DNA of 64,000 nt from Gonapodya prolifera JEL478 (lineage: Eukaryota; Monoblepharomycota; Monoblepharidomycetes; Monoblepharidales; Gonapodyaceae). Numbering within the stretch: position 1 is the stretch's first letter; each line of letters opens with the position of its first letter. Below the pieces are notes generated by a model, which was not told where the DNA came from, did no database searches, and worked only from the letters and a program-made list of their open reading frames with translations. Made by a program: the position numbers and the translations under genes. This document shows positions 54,501 to 64,000 of this stretch, piece after piece. The DNA is taken from assembly GCA_001574975.1 (NCBI GenBank), contig KQ965844.1, positions 66,654 through 130,653 of the forward strand, written 5' to 3'.

Positions 54501-55082
54501 CATTTGGGCCTCGGATTAACTCACTTGAGCGTGACTGGCCCTGTAATCCCGTTTTTGAACATCAACAACTCCTCGACATCCATGGCAGACGTCCCATCCA
54601 CCCCACTTCCCAAACATCTCTTCCACACGGTCTCAACAACGTGCGTCGCATTGACATCCGGGCAGAGTGGCACGACTGCGACAATTTTGGGTGCACCGGA
54701 CTTCTTGTCCCACTCTGGCGCAAAGACCCTGTTCTGCGCAACGAGTGACTGCCGTTTCGACCGTTGGTGGACCTTTGCGGCGTTTCGGCGGTCTGCCTTT
54801 GCGGATGATTGGGCAGACGAGACGGATGCTTTTGAGGAGACTGAGGAGATATGGGAGCGGTGGTGGAGTGGACGTTCGATCTTTCCTGATGGCGTGGGGG
54901 ATAAAGAGTAGGAGTGGGTGTGAGATAGGCGCCTAGTAAGCGGGGTAGACAACTAGAAAGAACTGAGACCCACCCTTGCTCTTCTCCCTCAGAGACCCTT
55001 TGCTCGCATGTTTCGACTTGAACTTCTTGTTCTGCTGTCTGAGTCCGCTCGCACGGTGCTGATGGCCGCCGTCGCTCGTCAT
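51524..55082 (-). CDS. TSR1: Ribosome biogenesis factor Tsr1
   Basis: Nine exons on the minus strand: about 54970-55082, 54525-54932, 54191-54383, 53570-53950, 52589-53489, 52142-52510, 51962-52071, 51782-51887 and 51524-51708, for about 921 residues. It starts [20 protein letters not shown] (family form HRPGPLKQQNK). It continues with a GTPase-like domain without catalytic motifs ([20 protein letters not shown]), [20 protein letters not shown], a long acidic insert, [35 protein letters not shown] and [20 protein letters not shown]. Tsr1 acts in late 40S maturation. The first junction is uncertain: the strong donor at 54973 is one base out of frame, and a weaker GTCTCAG donor giving a 37-nt intron fits. 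A lost base in the G-run is an alternative. Confidence 0.92.
54139..54160. repeat. run of 22 C
   Basis: Lies in TSR1 intron 3 (a G run in the sense direction). Length is prone to sequencing error. Confidence 0.9.
54384..54524 (-). repeat. short GC-rich intron-resident repeat in TSR1, intron 2
   Basis: In the sense direction, 8 nt after the donor, CCGAGGCCCAAATGCGAAGC is followed by ACTGACCGAGGACTCCGCC (forward 54474-54515). These correspond to the GAGGCC and ACCGAGGAGTCCGCC blocks of the longer copies. The CGGAGGCGA end is changed to AATGGCAAAG, so this is a diverged or truncated copy. Confidence 0.65.
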
Positions 55083-55594
55083 CGGTGATGCTCCTGCGGG
55101 TGTGCGTGCTGCGGTTGGAGTTGAGAGAAAACGCACGGGTTACGATCGAGGCTGTGAATCCCGTTAAGTGAGCGAAAGTAATGAAGAAAAGTCATAAAGC
55201 GGGTTGATTTCATTTGTATATCGTCTCTTACGAATACAAGATGACCGTTGTGTTGGTGCTCAATCAAACACAACACACACACCTTGCAGTTCCTTTGCTA
55301 AACACTTTCTGTGAAAATTTCAACCATTGTAGTATGTGGAGGCCTCTGCCTCAATGGCGATTACGTTGTTCGTGCAACGTGTCCGAAGTCCGCATCTCCG
55401 ACCTCGCATCGAGCACTCACATCTCCCTCCTACCACCCACGTCCCCATCCGTCCCATCCCGTCCTTCTCTATTCCACTGTAACCCGGGAATACCCCTCGA
55501 AACGCCTCAATCGTCGTGACCCAACGTCAAACCCACCGCTTCTTCACCACCCATCTCGCATCACCGACGCCCCACCCCCACGCACCACACTACG
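55083..55594. other. divergent promoter region between TSR1 and the ABC1 gene
   Basis: Holds the promoters of TSR1 (minus) and the ABC1-family gene (plus). No other feature recognised. Confidence 0.4.
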
Positions 55595-58429
55595 ATGCCG
55601 CCTCTCTCCCGCCCACTGCGCCGCCTAGCCTACTTCTCTCTCGCCACGGGCTCGCTCTATGCTGTCGACCACTTCGCCTTCTCAGACTCCATCCAGCGCT
55701 CATTCCGCACGTTGAAGGCCGGTGCGCTCATTACGCTCGATTACAAGATCAATTTTAGAGAGGGTGCTGGGCTGGAGGACTTGCAAAGGATTCATGAACG
55801 CACGGCGCAAAGGATTCTCGACACGTGTAAGAAGAATGCGGGGTTGTATATCAAGGTGAGCGCGAGCGCGAGGCGAGAAGCAATACGGAACGGAGCGAGC
55901 CGAAAACCGCGCGAAGAGGGATGTGCTGGTGGAAATTGAGTGACGGAGTCGTGAGGCGCGAGCGAAGTGAGACCTAGGTCTCCACTGGGCAAGACGAATA
56001 ACCATACACGAACAGTGGAAAGACGAGGCGTCTGGTGAGGTGAACACTTTACCGAAGCGAATAGTGAGAGTCCGAGGCGAGTGGTCCCACGCGGAGCGTA
56101 TAATTCGAATACTTCGTGTACGATGGATGGATAGATGGAGAGTGTATTCACGACTGGAGGATGATAGGGTCAGCTCACTACTTAGTGGACGTGAGGTCGT
56201 GGTCGTGTCATTTGGTGACAACATTCTCACAAGTTGTTTTACCGTGTCTGGACAGTTTGGTCAAGCCATTGCCAGTCAGAACCACGTCCTCCCTCCGCAG
56301 TACAATGACACCTTCAAGGTAAGTCAGCATCTCTCTCTTCGCACTTGATCTATCCTGAAACTTCTTTCCTCATATTTTATTTTGCACTGCCCAACTACCC
56401 ACCGTTTCCAGGTCCTCTACGACTCCGCCCCCGTCGTCCCCTCCACCGACGTCCGCACCCTCTTCATCGAAGAATTCGGTCACCCTCCGGAGGCCGTCTT
56501 TGACGAGTTCGACTGGACGCCCATCGGGTCGGCGTCCATTGCGCAGGTTCATAAGGCCAGACTCAAGGATGGCACGCCCGTGGCGGTCAAGGTGCAGAAG
56601 CCGTATATTAAGACCCAGATGAATTGGGATGTGAGTGTCTGTTGGTTGTGGGGTGACTTGAGTGGAAGGGATCAATGTGTGGATCGGATTCGCTCCGGGT
56701 GGTCTGGTGGGGTGTGCAAAGAGTTGTGAGAGATCGGGGGCAGATTGAAGCATCAGGAGCCTGCCTGTGCCTTTAACCTACGTTCTCACCCACACTCACC
56801 GTCCCACCACAGCTCGCATGCCAATCCATCGTAACCCACGCGCTCGAATACCTCTTCGATATCCCCATGACCTGGACGCTCGACTACACGCACCGGCACT
56901 TACGTCTCGAGACCGATTTCAGGAACGAGGCCAGGAATGCAGAGAGGGCCGCCAGGGATTTTAAAGGGGAAAAGGAGTTTAGGGACGATGTGTATGTGCC
57001 CAAGGTGTTTTGGGAGCATACAAGTGGGAGGGTTATGACGGCCGAGTGGATTGATGGTGCGTTTGTGGTGGTTGTGAGGGTGGGGTTTGAGTGAAGGTTC
57101 TCGCACCAACCGGGCGGAAGGAAGTTTGCGTCGAGGTTGGCTGCATGTTGACTGACATTTCCCGACAATCTCCACCCGGCACGTAGGAGTACCCCTGTCC
57201 GCCACTGAAGAGGTCACCAAGCGATTCGACGCGACGGCCGTGGTGGGGAAGATTGTCGACATGTTCGGCTTCCAGATTTTTAAGAGCGGGTGAGCCGTTG
57301 TTACTCATTTTGACGAAAAAGTGACAATGTTCGCTGATGATTTGATGTGATTGCGTGGTACCTCGAACCCGTGGATCCGCCTTGCCTGCGACGTCGCAAG
57401 GTTCATACATGCCGACCCTCACCCCGGCAACTTCCTCATCCGACCCAACCCTTCCAACCCTCGCAAACCGCAAGTTGTGCTCCTTGATCACGGGCTGTGA
57501 GTGATGCGTATGATTTCTGTTGTGCGCGTGCGGAGAACACCTCGATGGATTGATGAACTTTCTCGTTGCACGGGTTGATTCAGGTATGTCGAAGAGTCTC
57601 AGAGCATGCGATTGACGTACGCACAGTTCTGGAAAGCCTTGATGGTCAGTCTTTCCCCCGTCCACTTGTCCCACGTGACACATGAGTGATCGTCTCCCTC
57701 ACCTCCATTGAACGAACTACCAACCAACCAACGTGATCAGCTCATGGACCTCCCCACCCTCACCCGCATCACCGCCGACTGGGGCATGGGCGACGTCTCC
57801 ATGGCCGCGACGTCGGCACTCATGCGTCCCTTCGACCCCACGAAGGCCGCTCAGTCTGGTACATCGGCGCTGTCAAAACCGACGGCGAAAGATGTGTTCG
57901 AGGCCCAGATGAAGGCCAAGGAAAGGGCGAGGAAGATGCTTGTGGATCAGAATAAGTTCCCAAAGGAGTTGTTGTTTGTGGGGAGGAATATGACGATTGT
58001 GAGGGGCGTGAATAAGGGCTTCGGGAGTCCGGCGGATCGGGTGTCCATGACGGTGAGTACACGTCCCCATGAAAAGACACCGGATATCGTGTCAACTCTT
58101 GACAAACAAAACGATTGTAGGCACGCTGGGCAATGCGGGGCACATCCTCTTCCGAATCCATCGCTTTCGCTACATCTATTCTGTCCACCCCACCGACGAC
58201 ATTCTCGTGGCTCCGTCTGTACATCTCAGAGAACATCTCCCTCTTCCGATTCGAGCTGCACCTGTTTACCCTCGCGCTGTCGTTCTGGGCGACAAAGGTG
58301 TACGGGTGGCTGGCGCGAGAAATATTTGGTAGGAAGGTGCTGGGGTATGAGGAGATCCTCTCGGAGGGTGCCAAGTTGGCGATGGGGCGGGAGTTTGGAG
58401 TCGTGTTGGATGAGAGGGCATTCGAGTGA
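55595..58429 (+). CDS. ABC1/ADCK-family atypical protein kinase-like protein
   Basis: Nine exons: 55595-55855, 56256-56318, 56412-56630, 56813-57056, 57187-57289, 57401-57496, 57584-57644, 57741-58052 and 58121-58429, for 555 residues. Family landmarks: GLYIKFGQAIASQN (the KxGQ motif, across exons 1/2); DWTPIGSASIAQVHKARLKD (Ala-rich loop); VAVKVQKPYI (VAIK-like lysine); FRNEARNAERAARDF; VMTAEWIDG; and FIHADPHPGNFLIRPNPSNP with VLLDHGLYVEES, the catalytic-loop and metal-binding equivalents. A basic, poorly acidic N-terminus suits mitochondrial import. It most resembles the ADCK1/Mcp2 branch, implicated in mitochondrial lipid homeostasis, rather than Coq8. Intron 1 is 400 nt and holds a GC-rich repeat. 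A decayed tandem copy lies downstream. Confidence 0.93.
55856..56255 (+). repeat. GC-rich intron-resident repeat in the ABC1 gene, intron 1
   Basis: Starts at the donor itself (GTGAGCGCGAGCGCGAGGCG), contains GGAACGGAGCGAGCC and GGCGCGAGCGAAGTGAGACC, and near 56086-56100 has CCCACGCGGAGCGTA, shared with the membrane protein and p24 copy 1 introns. The corresponding intron of the ABC1 pseudogene (60797-61026) lacks these strings. Confidence 0.6.
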
Positions 58430-58695
58430 GTGTGCCAACTGCCGACTTGATATCGAACTAGTGCGATGTGACACACCCGTTTCTACAGCGCATGAGACTC
58501 GTCGTCATTCCCGACGGCCGACTCTACCGTGATTCGGTAGCGGACATAAGATTTCGGTGCACCTCTTGTTATACCCGTAGAACATTCATGTCGCACTAAA
58601 CCATTTTCCTTGTATTCGCAAATGCTGAATCGTCCCGACCAGGGTCAAATAATCCCACATTTCAATATCAAGTCTGTCTATTTCGGCGGTATCTG

Positions 58696-59567
58696 CTACA
58701 AATAGTGTCTATAACACTTTTCTGAACTGTTTACGTTCGCCCGCACATTGAGTATGTGATATCTGGTTAGGTCGAGTTCTCTGAGTCCAAAGTGCGTCAA
58801 TTGGAGGTGTGGGAGGTAGGGTGAAGTCAGGGGATTGTGAAGGCCGCATATTTCGAATTTGGTCAAAGATGGGTTGTTTCTCAAAATGGCGTCCAGGCCT
58901 TTGATGTACACCTCTTGCACATCCTGATCCCTGATGGTGAAATAAAGTGCCACTACTCATAGTATTCCAGAGCACAATGTCGCAGCTATTGTCGGCATCC
59001 ACACAAGCGGTGTGGAGGTATAAGAGAGAGAGAGTATTCTTCCGGCACCCCGTTCAAACAGGTGTTTCGTACTGGGGTGCGATGGCTCTGTGAAGAATTG
59101 ACACATGACGAGGTCAAATAAGCGCCCTGGTTTGCTCGCTCATTGTCTCGAAGCACTGAAAGAGCTCGGCGTTATATCCGCGCTCTGATCATCTTGCCTC
59201 CCGGTCCGCAGCGGAGGCGAGTACCATAAGTGCTTTTCCCAATAAACAACAGCTTGCGACAATCGCAGGCGCGTGCCATGCTTTGTAGAGAAGCGAGTAG
59301 AGTACGATCACAGTTTGGTTACCGCGTGCTCAGTCGGCGCTTATCTTCGGACGTGGGCGGGGAAGTCGACAAAAGAACTTACCATCCGACAAATGGTAGA
59401 AAACTTTCCGGTCTCCACCACACCATCCCGTCCACATAGCTGAACATGTGATGCATGATCTCCGGCACGGACGTGCATCGTTCTGCCGCGGATGGGGTGC
59501 TCCGAATCCGAGGGTGAGGGGGTTTGGAAGTACTCGGATCCCATGTGCTTTCCCCCTGAGACATCAT
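58696..59567 (-). pseudogene. F-box/LRR-like fragment
   Basis: Minus-strand frames read TSVPEIMHHMFSYVDGMVWW (59379-59567), an F-box start. Further along, GLDAILRNNPSLTKFEICGL and PHLQLTHFGLRELDLTRYHI (58696-58953) have leucine-rich-repeat texture. The pieces are in different frames with stops, so this is a relic. Confidence 0.5.
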
Positions 59568-60009
59568 GGAGGATTGGTGATGCGAGCAAGGGGTGGTCCA
59601 CGATGGAGGTACCGGGAGTTGGTCCGGCAGAGTCCGTCAGGCGCTTTATGGGGTTCGGAGTGAACGTGCAGTCGATAAATAATAATACATAATGAAAAGG
59701 TAGAAGAGAAAGCACTCTAAGTGGTTTCGCTGATATTTTTCCCGGAAAAGACAGATCCCTGTGAAGACTTTTAGTGTAGCTCAAGTACATTGCAGACTGC
59801 GGAAACCAGCTGAATCATTTCACTTTCGCCTTCAAGACATTTGCTACGGATTTTGCTTTGTACCGCCCACCAAAGATCCGGGATTGAAATAAACGCTTTA
59901 CTCCTCCAAATCAAAGCTCACATGCTTCTCCCCCCGGGAGCACTCACGCAGGCCACAGTTTCTTTGTGCCACCAGCATATCAGTGAGGTGATGATTGGCT
60001 GGAGGCGGC
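59568..60009. other. no gene recognised
   Basis: Spacer between the F-box relic and the ABC1 3-prime fragment. Nothing coding seen. Confidence 0.45.
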
Positions 60010-60290
60010 TATTGCAGTGGCCAGTTGGCGAATGGGAAGGGATCAGTTGCTCGTCGGGTCAGACGAGCGGGCGTTCAAGTGAGTGTGCCAACTGCCAACT
60101 TGGTTTCCGGTATATCGAAGGAGTGTGAAGTCTGACATTCCCGTGACCCGGTTCTCCAGCGCACGCGACTTTCCTTCATTTCCGACTGTACCGTGGTCCG
60201 TGAATCAGCATACCCATAGAATATTCATATCACACTCAACCAGTTTACTTGTACTTGCGCAAGAGTTGAATTGGCCCCACCAGGGTCCAC
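60010..60290 (+). pseudogene. third ABC1 3-prime end fragment
   Basis: The string GAGCGGGCGTTCAAGTGAGT (60067 onward) and the next 200 bases, including GTGAGTGTGCCAACTGCC, match the last codons and 3-prime flank of the intact ABC1 gene (58405-58650). The rest of that gene copy is absent. It marks the left edge of the second ABC1 unit. Confidence 0.65.
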
Positions 60291-60535
60291 ATGGTGTATC
60301 AATTGCGCTGACATATGATTGGCTTGGAGGCTGCTGCCGGATAAACCTCGGGTCCAGGTACGGGTTCATCTTCAGTCCACCGTCGCAAGGAGGGCACAAC
60401 GGGATTATACCAACACGGGCGACGTGTACTTGGCTCGCCCCGAGATGCCGCGCTCCAATCGTCTCCGATCGCCAACTCCCCGCCATCGCACCTCAAAAAC
60501 ACTCCCATCCGCAATCCCAAAGCACGCACCACTTA

Positions 60536-63048
60536 ATGCCCCAGCTCGCCACCCCCCTCCGCCGACTCGCATACTTTTCTCTCGCAACGGGTTCGCTCTA
60601 CGGACGCGACCACTTCTACCACGCAGACTCGGCGCAGCGGTCGTTGCGGTTATTCAAAGCAGGCGCACTCATTGCACTGGACTACAAGCTCAACTTCAAC
60701 GAGGGTGCAGGGTTGGAAGAATTGAACAAGATTCATGAGAGAACTGCCAAGAGGATTCTCGACACATGTTTGAAGAATGGCGGGTTGTACATCAAGGTAT
60801 GTCGAGCGAATGAAGAGTCGTCGAATGGATGGCGTGGAGTCGAGTGGATAGAGCTGCAATCACAACTGCTGAAGGAGGCGTCGCCGACGGGCGAGCTTCC
60901 TTTCAAAAGCGATGTCCCATACTACTGCGGGGGAAGAATGACTCACGTGGAATAGCGGATTTACACAAAGTATTGCTTATTCATCACTTCTAACCTGTCG
61001 ATTCACTAACAATATCTCAACTCCAGTTTGGACAAGCGATCGCAAGTCAGAACGAAATTCTGCCGCCGCAGGCCAACGAAACCTTCAAAGTAAGCCAAAT
61101 TTCTTTACCGAAGCCCCATCCTCCCGGAAGCTCATCGTCAATCGAACATTTATCCACTCCCTGGCTTTCAGGTTCTGTACGACTCCGACCCCGTCGTCTC
61201 CTCCTCCGAAGTGCGCAAACTCTTCATTGACGACCTTGGTCAATCGCCCGAAGTCATGTTCGACGAGTTCGATTGGACGCCCGTCGGCTCCGCCTCGATC
61301 GCACAGGTGCACAAGGCAAGACTCAAAGACCGCACCCCTGTCGCGGTCAAGGTGCAGAAACCATACATCAAGAAACAAATTAACATCGACGTGCGTTTGT
61401 TGTTTATCTTCTATGGAGCTCTCCACTGTACATGCGACTCATTATTTGTCATACGGACCGTCCCCCTCCGTCCTGCATGTCTCAGCTCACCTGCCAATCC
61501 GCCATGACTCGGGAAGTGAAATTCATGTTCGACATTCCCATGTCCTGGTCCCTCGAGTACACCCAAAACCACTTGTGCCTTGAGACTGATTTCTTGAACG
61601 AGGTTCGCAATGCAGCGCGCGCAGCGAGGGATTTCGAACAGGTCAAGGAGTTCAAGGACGATGTGCATGTGCCCCAGGTGTTTTGGGAGCACAGCTCCAA
61701 GAGAGTCATGACGGCTGAGTGGATTGACTGCGTCATTGGCCTGACTTATCTCTGCACAGTGATTGGACACACAAATCTGACTCACCATCATAAACCACCA
61801 CCCCTCATCTGGAACGGTACTGTACGGTACGGCAAGCAGGTGTTCTTCTTTCGGCACCCGAGAAGATCAAGAAAAGTTCGACTCGGCCGCGGTGGCCAAG
61901 ATTGTTGATATGTTCGGGTTCCAGTTCTTCAAGAGCGGGTGCGGACTGTTGGTTCAGTGTTTCGACGTTACTGTCGTGCCAACACTTTACGCTTGTACAT
62001 GCAAATGTATGAAACCCCGGCCGGTTTGTGCTCACCCCTCGACGTCATCATCGGTCAACACCATCCAAGGTTCATCCACACGGACCGGCAACCGGGCAAC
62101 TTCCTCATCAGACCCAACCCTTCCAATCCACGAAAGGCGCAGGTTGTGCTCCTCGATCACGGGCTGTAAGTTTTGTGTGTGTGGACATTGTGCGCATGTG
62201 AACGACTTTATTGGTGATCTTCGATGCAGGGGAAATAGGTACGTGGAGGAGTCTCAGAGCATGCGGTTGAAGTACGCGCAGTTCTGGAAAATTTTTTGAT
62301 GGTGAGTTCATTTTTGCCTTAATTCTTCACTGCCCCAGAATAACCCATGAACTTACCCTCTGGTGCAGGTCGGCGATGTCCCCACGCTCACCCGAATCAG
62401 TACCCACTGGGGTTTCGGTGACGTCTCAATGGCAGCCACGTCCGCGCTCATGCGACCATACGATCCCGCCGAAGCCACAAAAAATGGACTCTCAGCACTG
62501 GCAAAAGCCCTCAGCGAAGGAAACGTACGACGCCCAAAAGCGAAGGCCAAGAAAATGCTCGCGGATCAGCACAAGTTCCCCAGGGAGCTGATTTTCGTGA
62601 TGCGGAACATATCAACTGTGAGGGGAGTCAATAAGGACTTCGGGTCGCCAGTGGATCGGATATCCATGACCGTGAGTCTTTGTCGTCCGTGCCAAGCGGG
62701 CTCAGAATCAAGCAGCACAACCGAACCAGGCGCGCTGGGCAATGCGGGGCACCGCTTCCTTGGAATCTCTCGCACTTGTCGGCTCATCCTCTTCCACCTC
62801 ACGCGCGACGTTCTCCTGGCTCCGTCTTTACATTTCCGAGAACACCTCACTCCTCCGTTTCGAACTGCACCTCTCCGCGCTCTCGCTTTTTGTCTCGGCC
62901 ACAAAGCTGAAGGCTCTATGGGTGGCTTGCGCGAGATGTGCTCGGCGTGACGGGTGTCAAGTGGTACGAGGACATGTTTTCGGATGGGGTAAAGTCATCC
63001 ACGGGGACGGAGCTCGGGGTCGTTTTGGATGAAAAGGCGTTGGAGTGA
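60536..63048 (+). pseudogene. ABC1/ADCK-family gene copy B, decayed
   Basis: Exons 1-3 (60536-60796, 61027-61089, 61172-61390) are intact and equal in length to copy A: GGLYIKFGQAIASQNEILPP, VAVKVQKPYIKKQ. Exon 4 starts at 61486, but its donor (GATG-GTGCGT in copy A) is lost. Exon 5 (about 61840-61940) has a one-base shift before FDSAAVAKIVDMFGF. The catalytic-loop block reads HTDRQPGN instead of HADPHPGN. Exon 7 ends in a run of six T that shifts the frame into TGA. Exon 8 has a pair of compensating shifts (LSEGNVRRP in place of PSAKETYDAQ). Exon 9 shifts again before GVKWYEDMFSDGVKS and the final stop at 63046-63048. Together these make an active product very unlikely. Confidence 0.85.
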
Positions 63049-63377
63049 ACGTATAAATGTTGGGTTAGTACCTCACCGAAGAAACCGTCGGCATTGATTT
63101 GCGGGAACAAAACAGAATATGTCGAACACTTTGTACATGCACGTATATTTATAGAACACTCCCTCATCGAATCACCATTCGTTTCGACGCTTGGTTTGGA
63201 ATTAAACGCGGGGACAAGATTGACTCCGTAATGGCGTGTCGATTTTCTATTTTACAGCAGGAAATCGCGTTATGAAATCGGGGTATCCTTAGAGTCAATT
63301 GACAACACCCAATGAAATCGCAAGATTCGGTTACATCGAGTCGAGTCCGCGAAGGTACGATTTTCGCAAAGTCGTAA
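63049..63377. other. no gene recognised
   Basis: Spacer before the 3-prime end of the last gene. Nothing coding seen. Confidence 0.45.
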
Positions 63378-63986
63378 CTATTTATAGTGCTCACATATGG
63401 ATCGAGTGACCAACACTACATCCACGATGCTGACCGTCACAAACAGGCCAAGAACGGCAAGAGGGGACGAGGTCGAAGCACGCTCATTCCGCGGTGGAGC
63501 TCGGTCGTACATGTCCGTGCTTTCGAGTGTCTGGTCACGTTTTCGAGGCATCGGTGCAATGAGGGGTTCGGCATCGGGGTCCTCGCCGTAACTTCGCCTC
63601 ATCCGTATACCCTCTCCCTCGACATGATCATCATCGTGCCTCCGCTCCGGCGGGTATTTATCGCTGTCCGTGACGTGCGCTGGATCTGTACTAGGGCCAC
63701 CCTTGGCAATGTACCCCGTGTTAGGATCCTCAAATGACTGCTTCTGATGCGCTTCTGCTTGAGTCTTCTCATATATTCGGCGAAGTCGATGGCCCTTGTG
63801 GTTGTGAACATGTGCTTTATGCCTTCGTCTTCGAAGATACTCCAGATAGAGGAAAGAGACGATATAAGTTGTACACCACGTCGCGTGCGATATCCAAGGG
63901 AGCGGGTCTTTCGAGGGTGGAGGAAGAGTGATGGCGATCGTGGGATGAGCAACAAAGAGGCAAACGTGGCCCATAATTTTGTGCAC
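63378..63986 (-). CDS. Membrane protein of unknown function
   Basis: An unbroken minus-strand frame of 202 residues that reaches almost to the window end, so the true start may lie outside. It has an N-terminal hydrophobic part (HATWCTTYIVSFLYLEYL) followed at once by RRRRHKAH, a long polar region with charged stretches (KYPPERRHDDDHVEGEG, MRRSYGEDPDAEPLI), and a C-terminal transmembrane helix (PLAVLGLFVTVSIVDVVLVT) with only about eight residues after it. It may be a two-span or tail-anchored protein. No family recognised. Confidence 0.5.
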   Translation of the reverse strand: MHKIMGHVCLFVAHPTIAITLPPPSKDPLPWISHATWCTTYIVSFLYLEYLRRRRHKAHVHNHKGHRLRRIYEKTQAEAHQKQSFEDPNTGYIAKGGPSTDPAHVTDSDKYPPERRHDDDHVEGEGIRMRRSYGEDPDAEPLIAPMPRKRDQTLESTDMYDRAPPRNERASTSSPLAVLGLFVTVSIVDVVLVTRSICEHYK

Positions 63987-64000
63987 CTTAAAAGCATGAA

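Noticed and set aside
59200-59235. intergenic copy of the GC-rich intron repeat
   Set aside because: Only CCGCAGCGGAGGCGAG resembles one block. Too short to count, although it could be a relic.

Overview
The window is eukaryotic and fungal, most likely from a basidiomycete. Protein-coding genes are broken by many short GT-AG introns, often 45-80 nt, and the conserved proteins are fungal types: Ada2 of SAGA, Dom34, Tsr1, Emp24-type p24, spliceosomal SF3A2, serine-tagged GPI-anchored secreted proteins and fungal lipase 3. No rRNA, tRNA, CRISPR array or bacterial-style operon was seen. The basidiomycete placement rests on intron density and gene style, not on a search.

Layout. 0.7-5.8 kb: a glycine-rich RNA-binding protein and two tandem p24 cargo receptors. 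6-12.7 kb: a broken MFS gene, the intact seven-exon ADA2 gene (minus strand) and a broken Gfo/Idh/MocA oxidoreductase. 14-22 kb: ribosomal protein S26, a decayed F-box gene, two GPI-anchored secreted proteins and DOM34. 23-36 kb: a segmental duplication in which an ankyrin gene, an MFS transporter and SF3A2 recur. Both MFS copies are intact with identical exon lengths, one SF3A2 copy is dead, and pieces of the ankyrin 5-prime end are scattered. 36-41 kb: an amine oxidase gene broken by an inversion, a PLAC8 gene, phosphoserine aminotransferase and a small DUF2462 protein. 41-51 kb: F-box debris, a type I membrane protein, two unknown genes, a secreted lipase and a Cys-rich small protein. 51.5-63 kb: TSR1, an intact ABC1-family atypical kinase gene, F-box debris and a second, decayed ABC1 copy. 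A transmembrane protein gene closes the window.

Two themes run through the region. First, local duplication followed by decay of one copy (ABC1, SF3A2, ankyrin, F-box genes), while other pairs stay intact (p24, MFS). Second, the most unusual signal: several unrelated genes carry in one intron a related GC-rich repeat with shared blocks such as GTGCGAAGCACGGAAGACC, GAGGCCTAAGCGCC and GGAGTCCGCCGGAGGCGA. It lies in the sense direction of its host gene and usually just after the 5-prime splice site. Where a paralogue is available (p24 and ABC1 pairs), the intron at the same position lacks the repeat and is shorter. This looks like an introner-like or other intron-homing repeat family.

Exon joins were worked out by eye from reading frame, GT/AG sites and family knowledge. 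They add up to whole codons in every gene called intact except TSR1, where one junction is uncertain.
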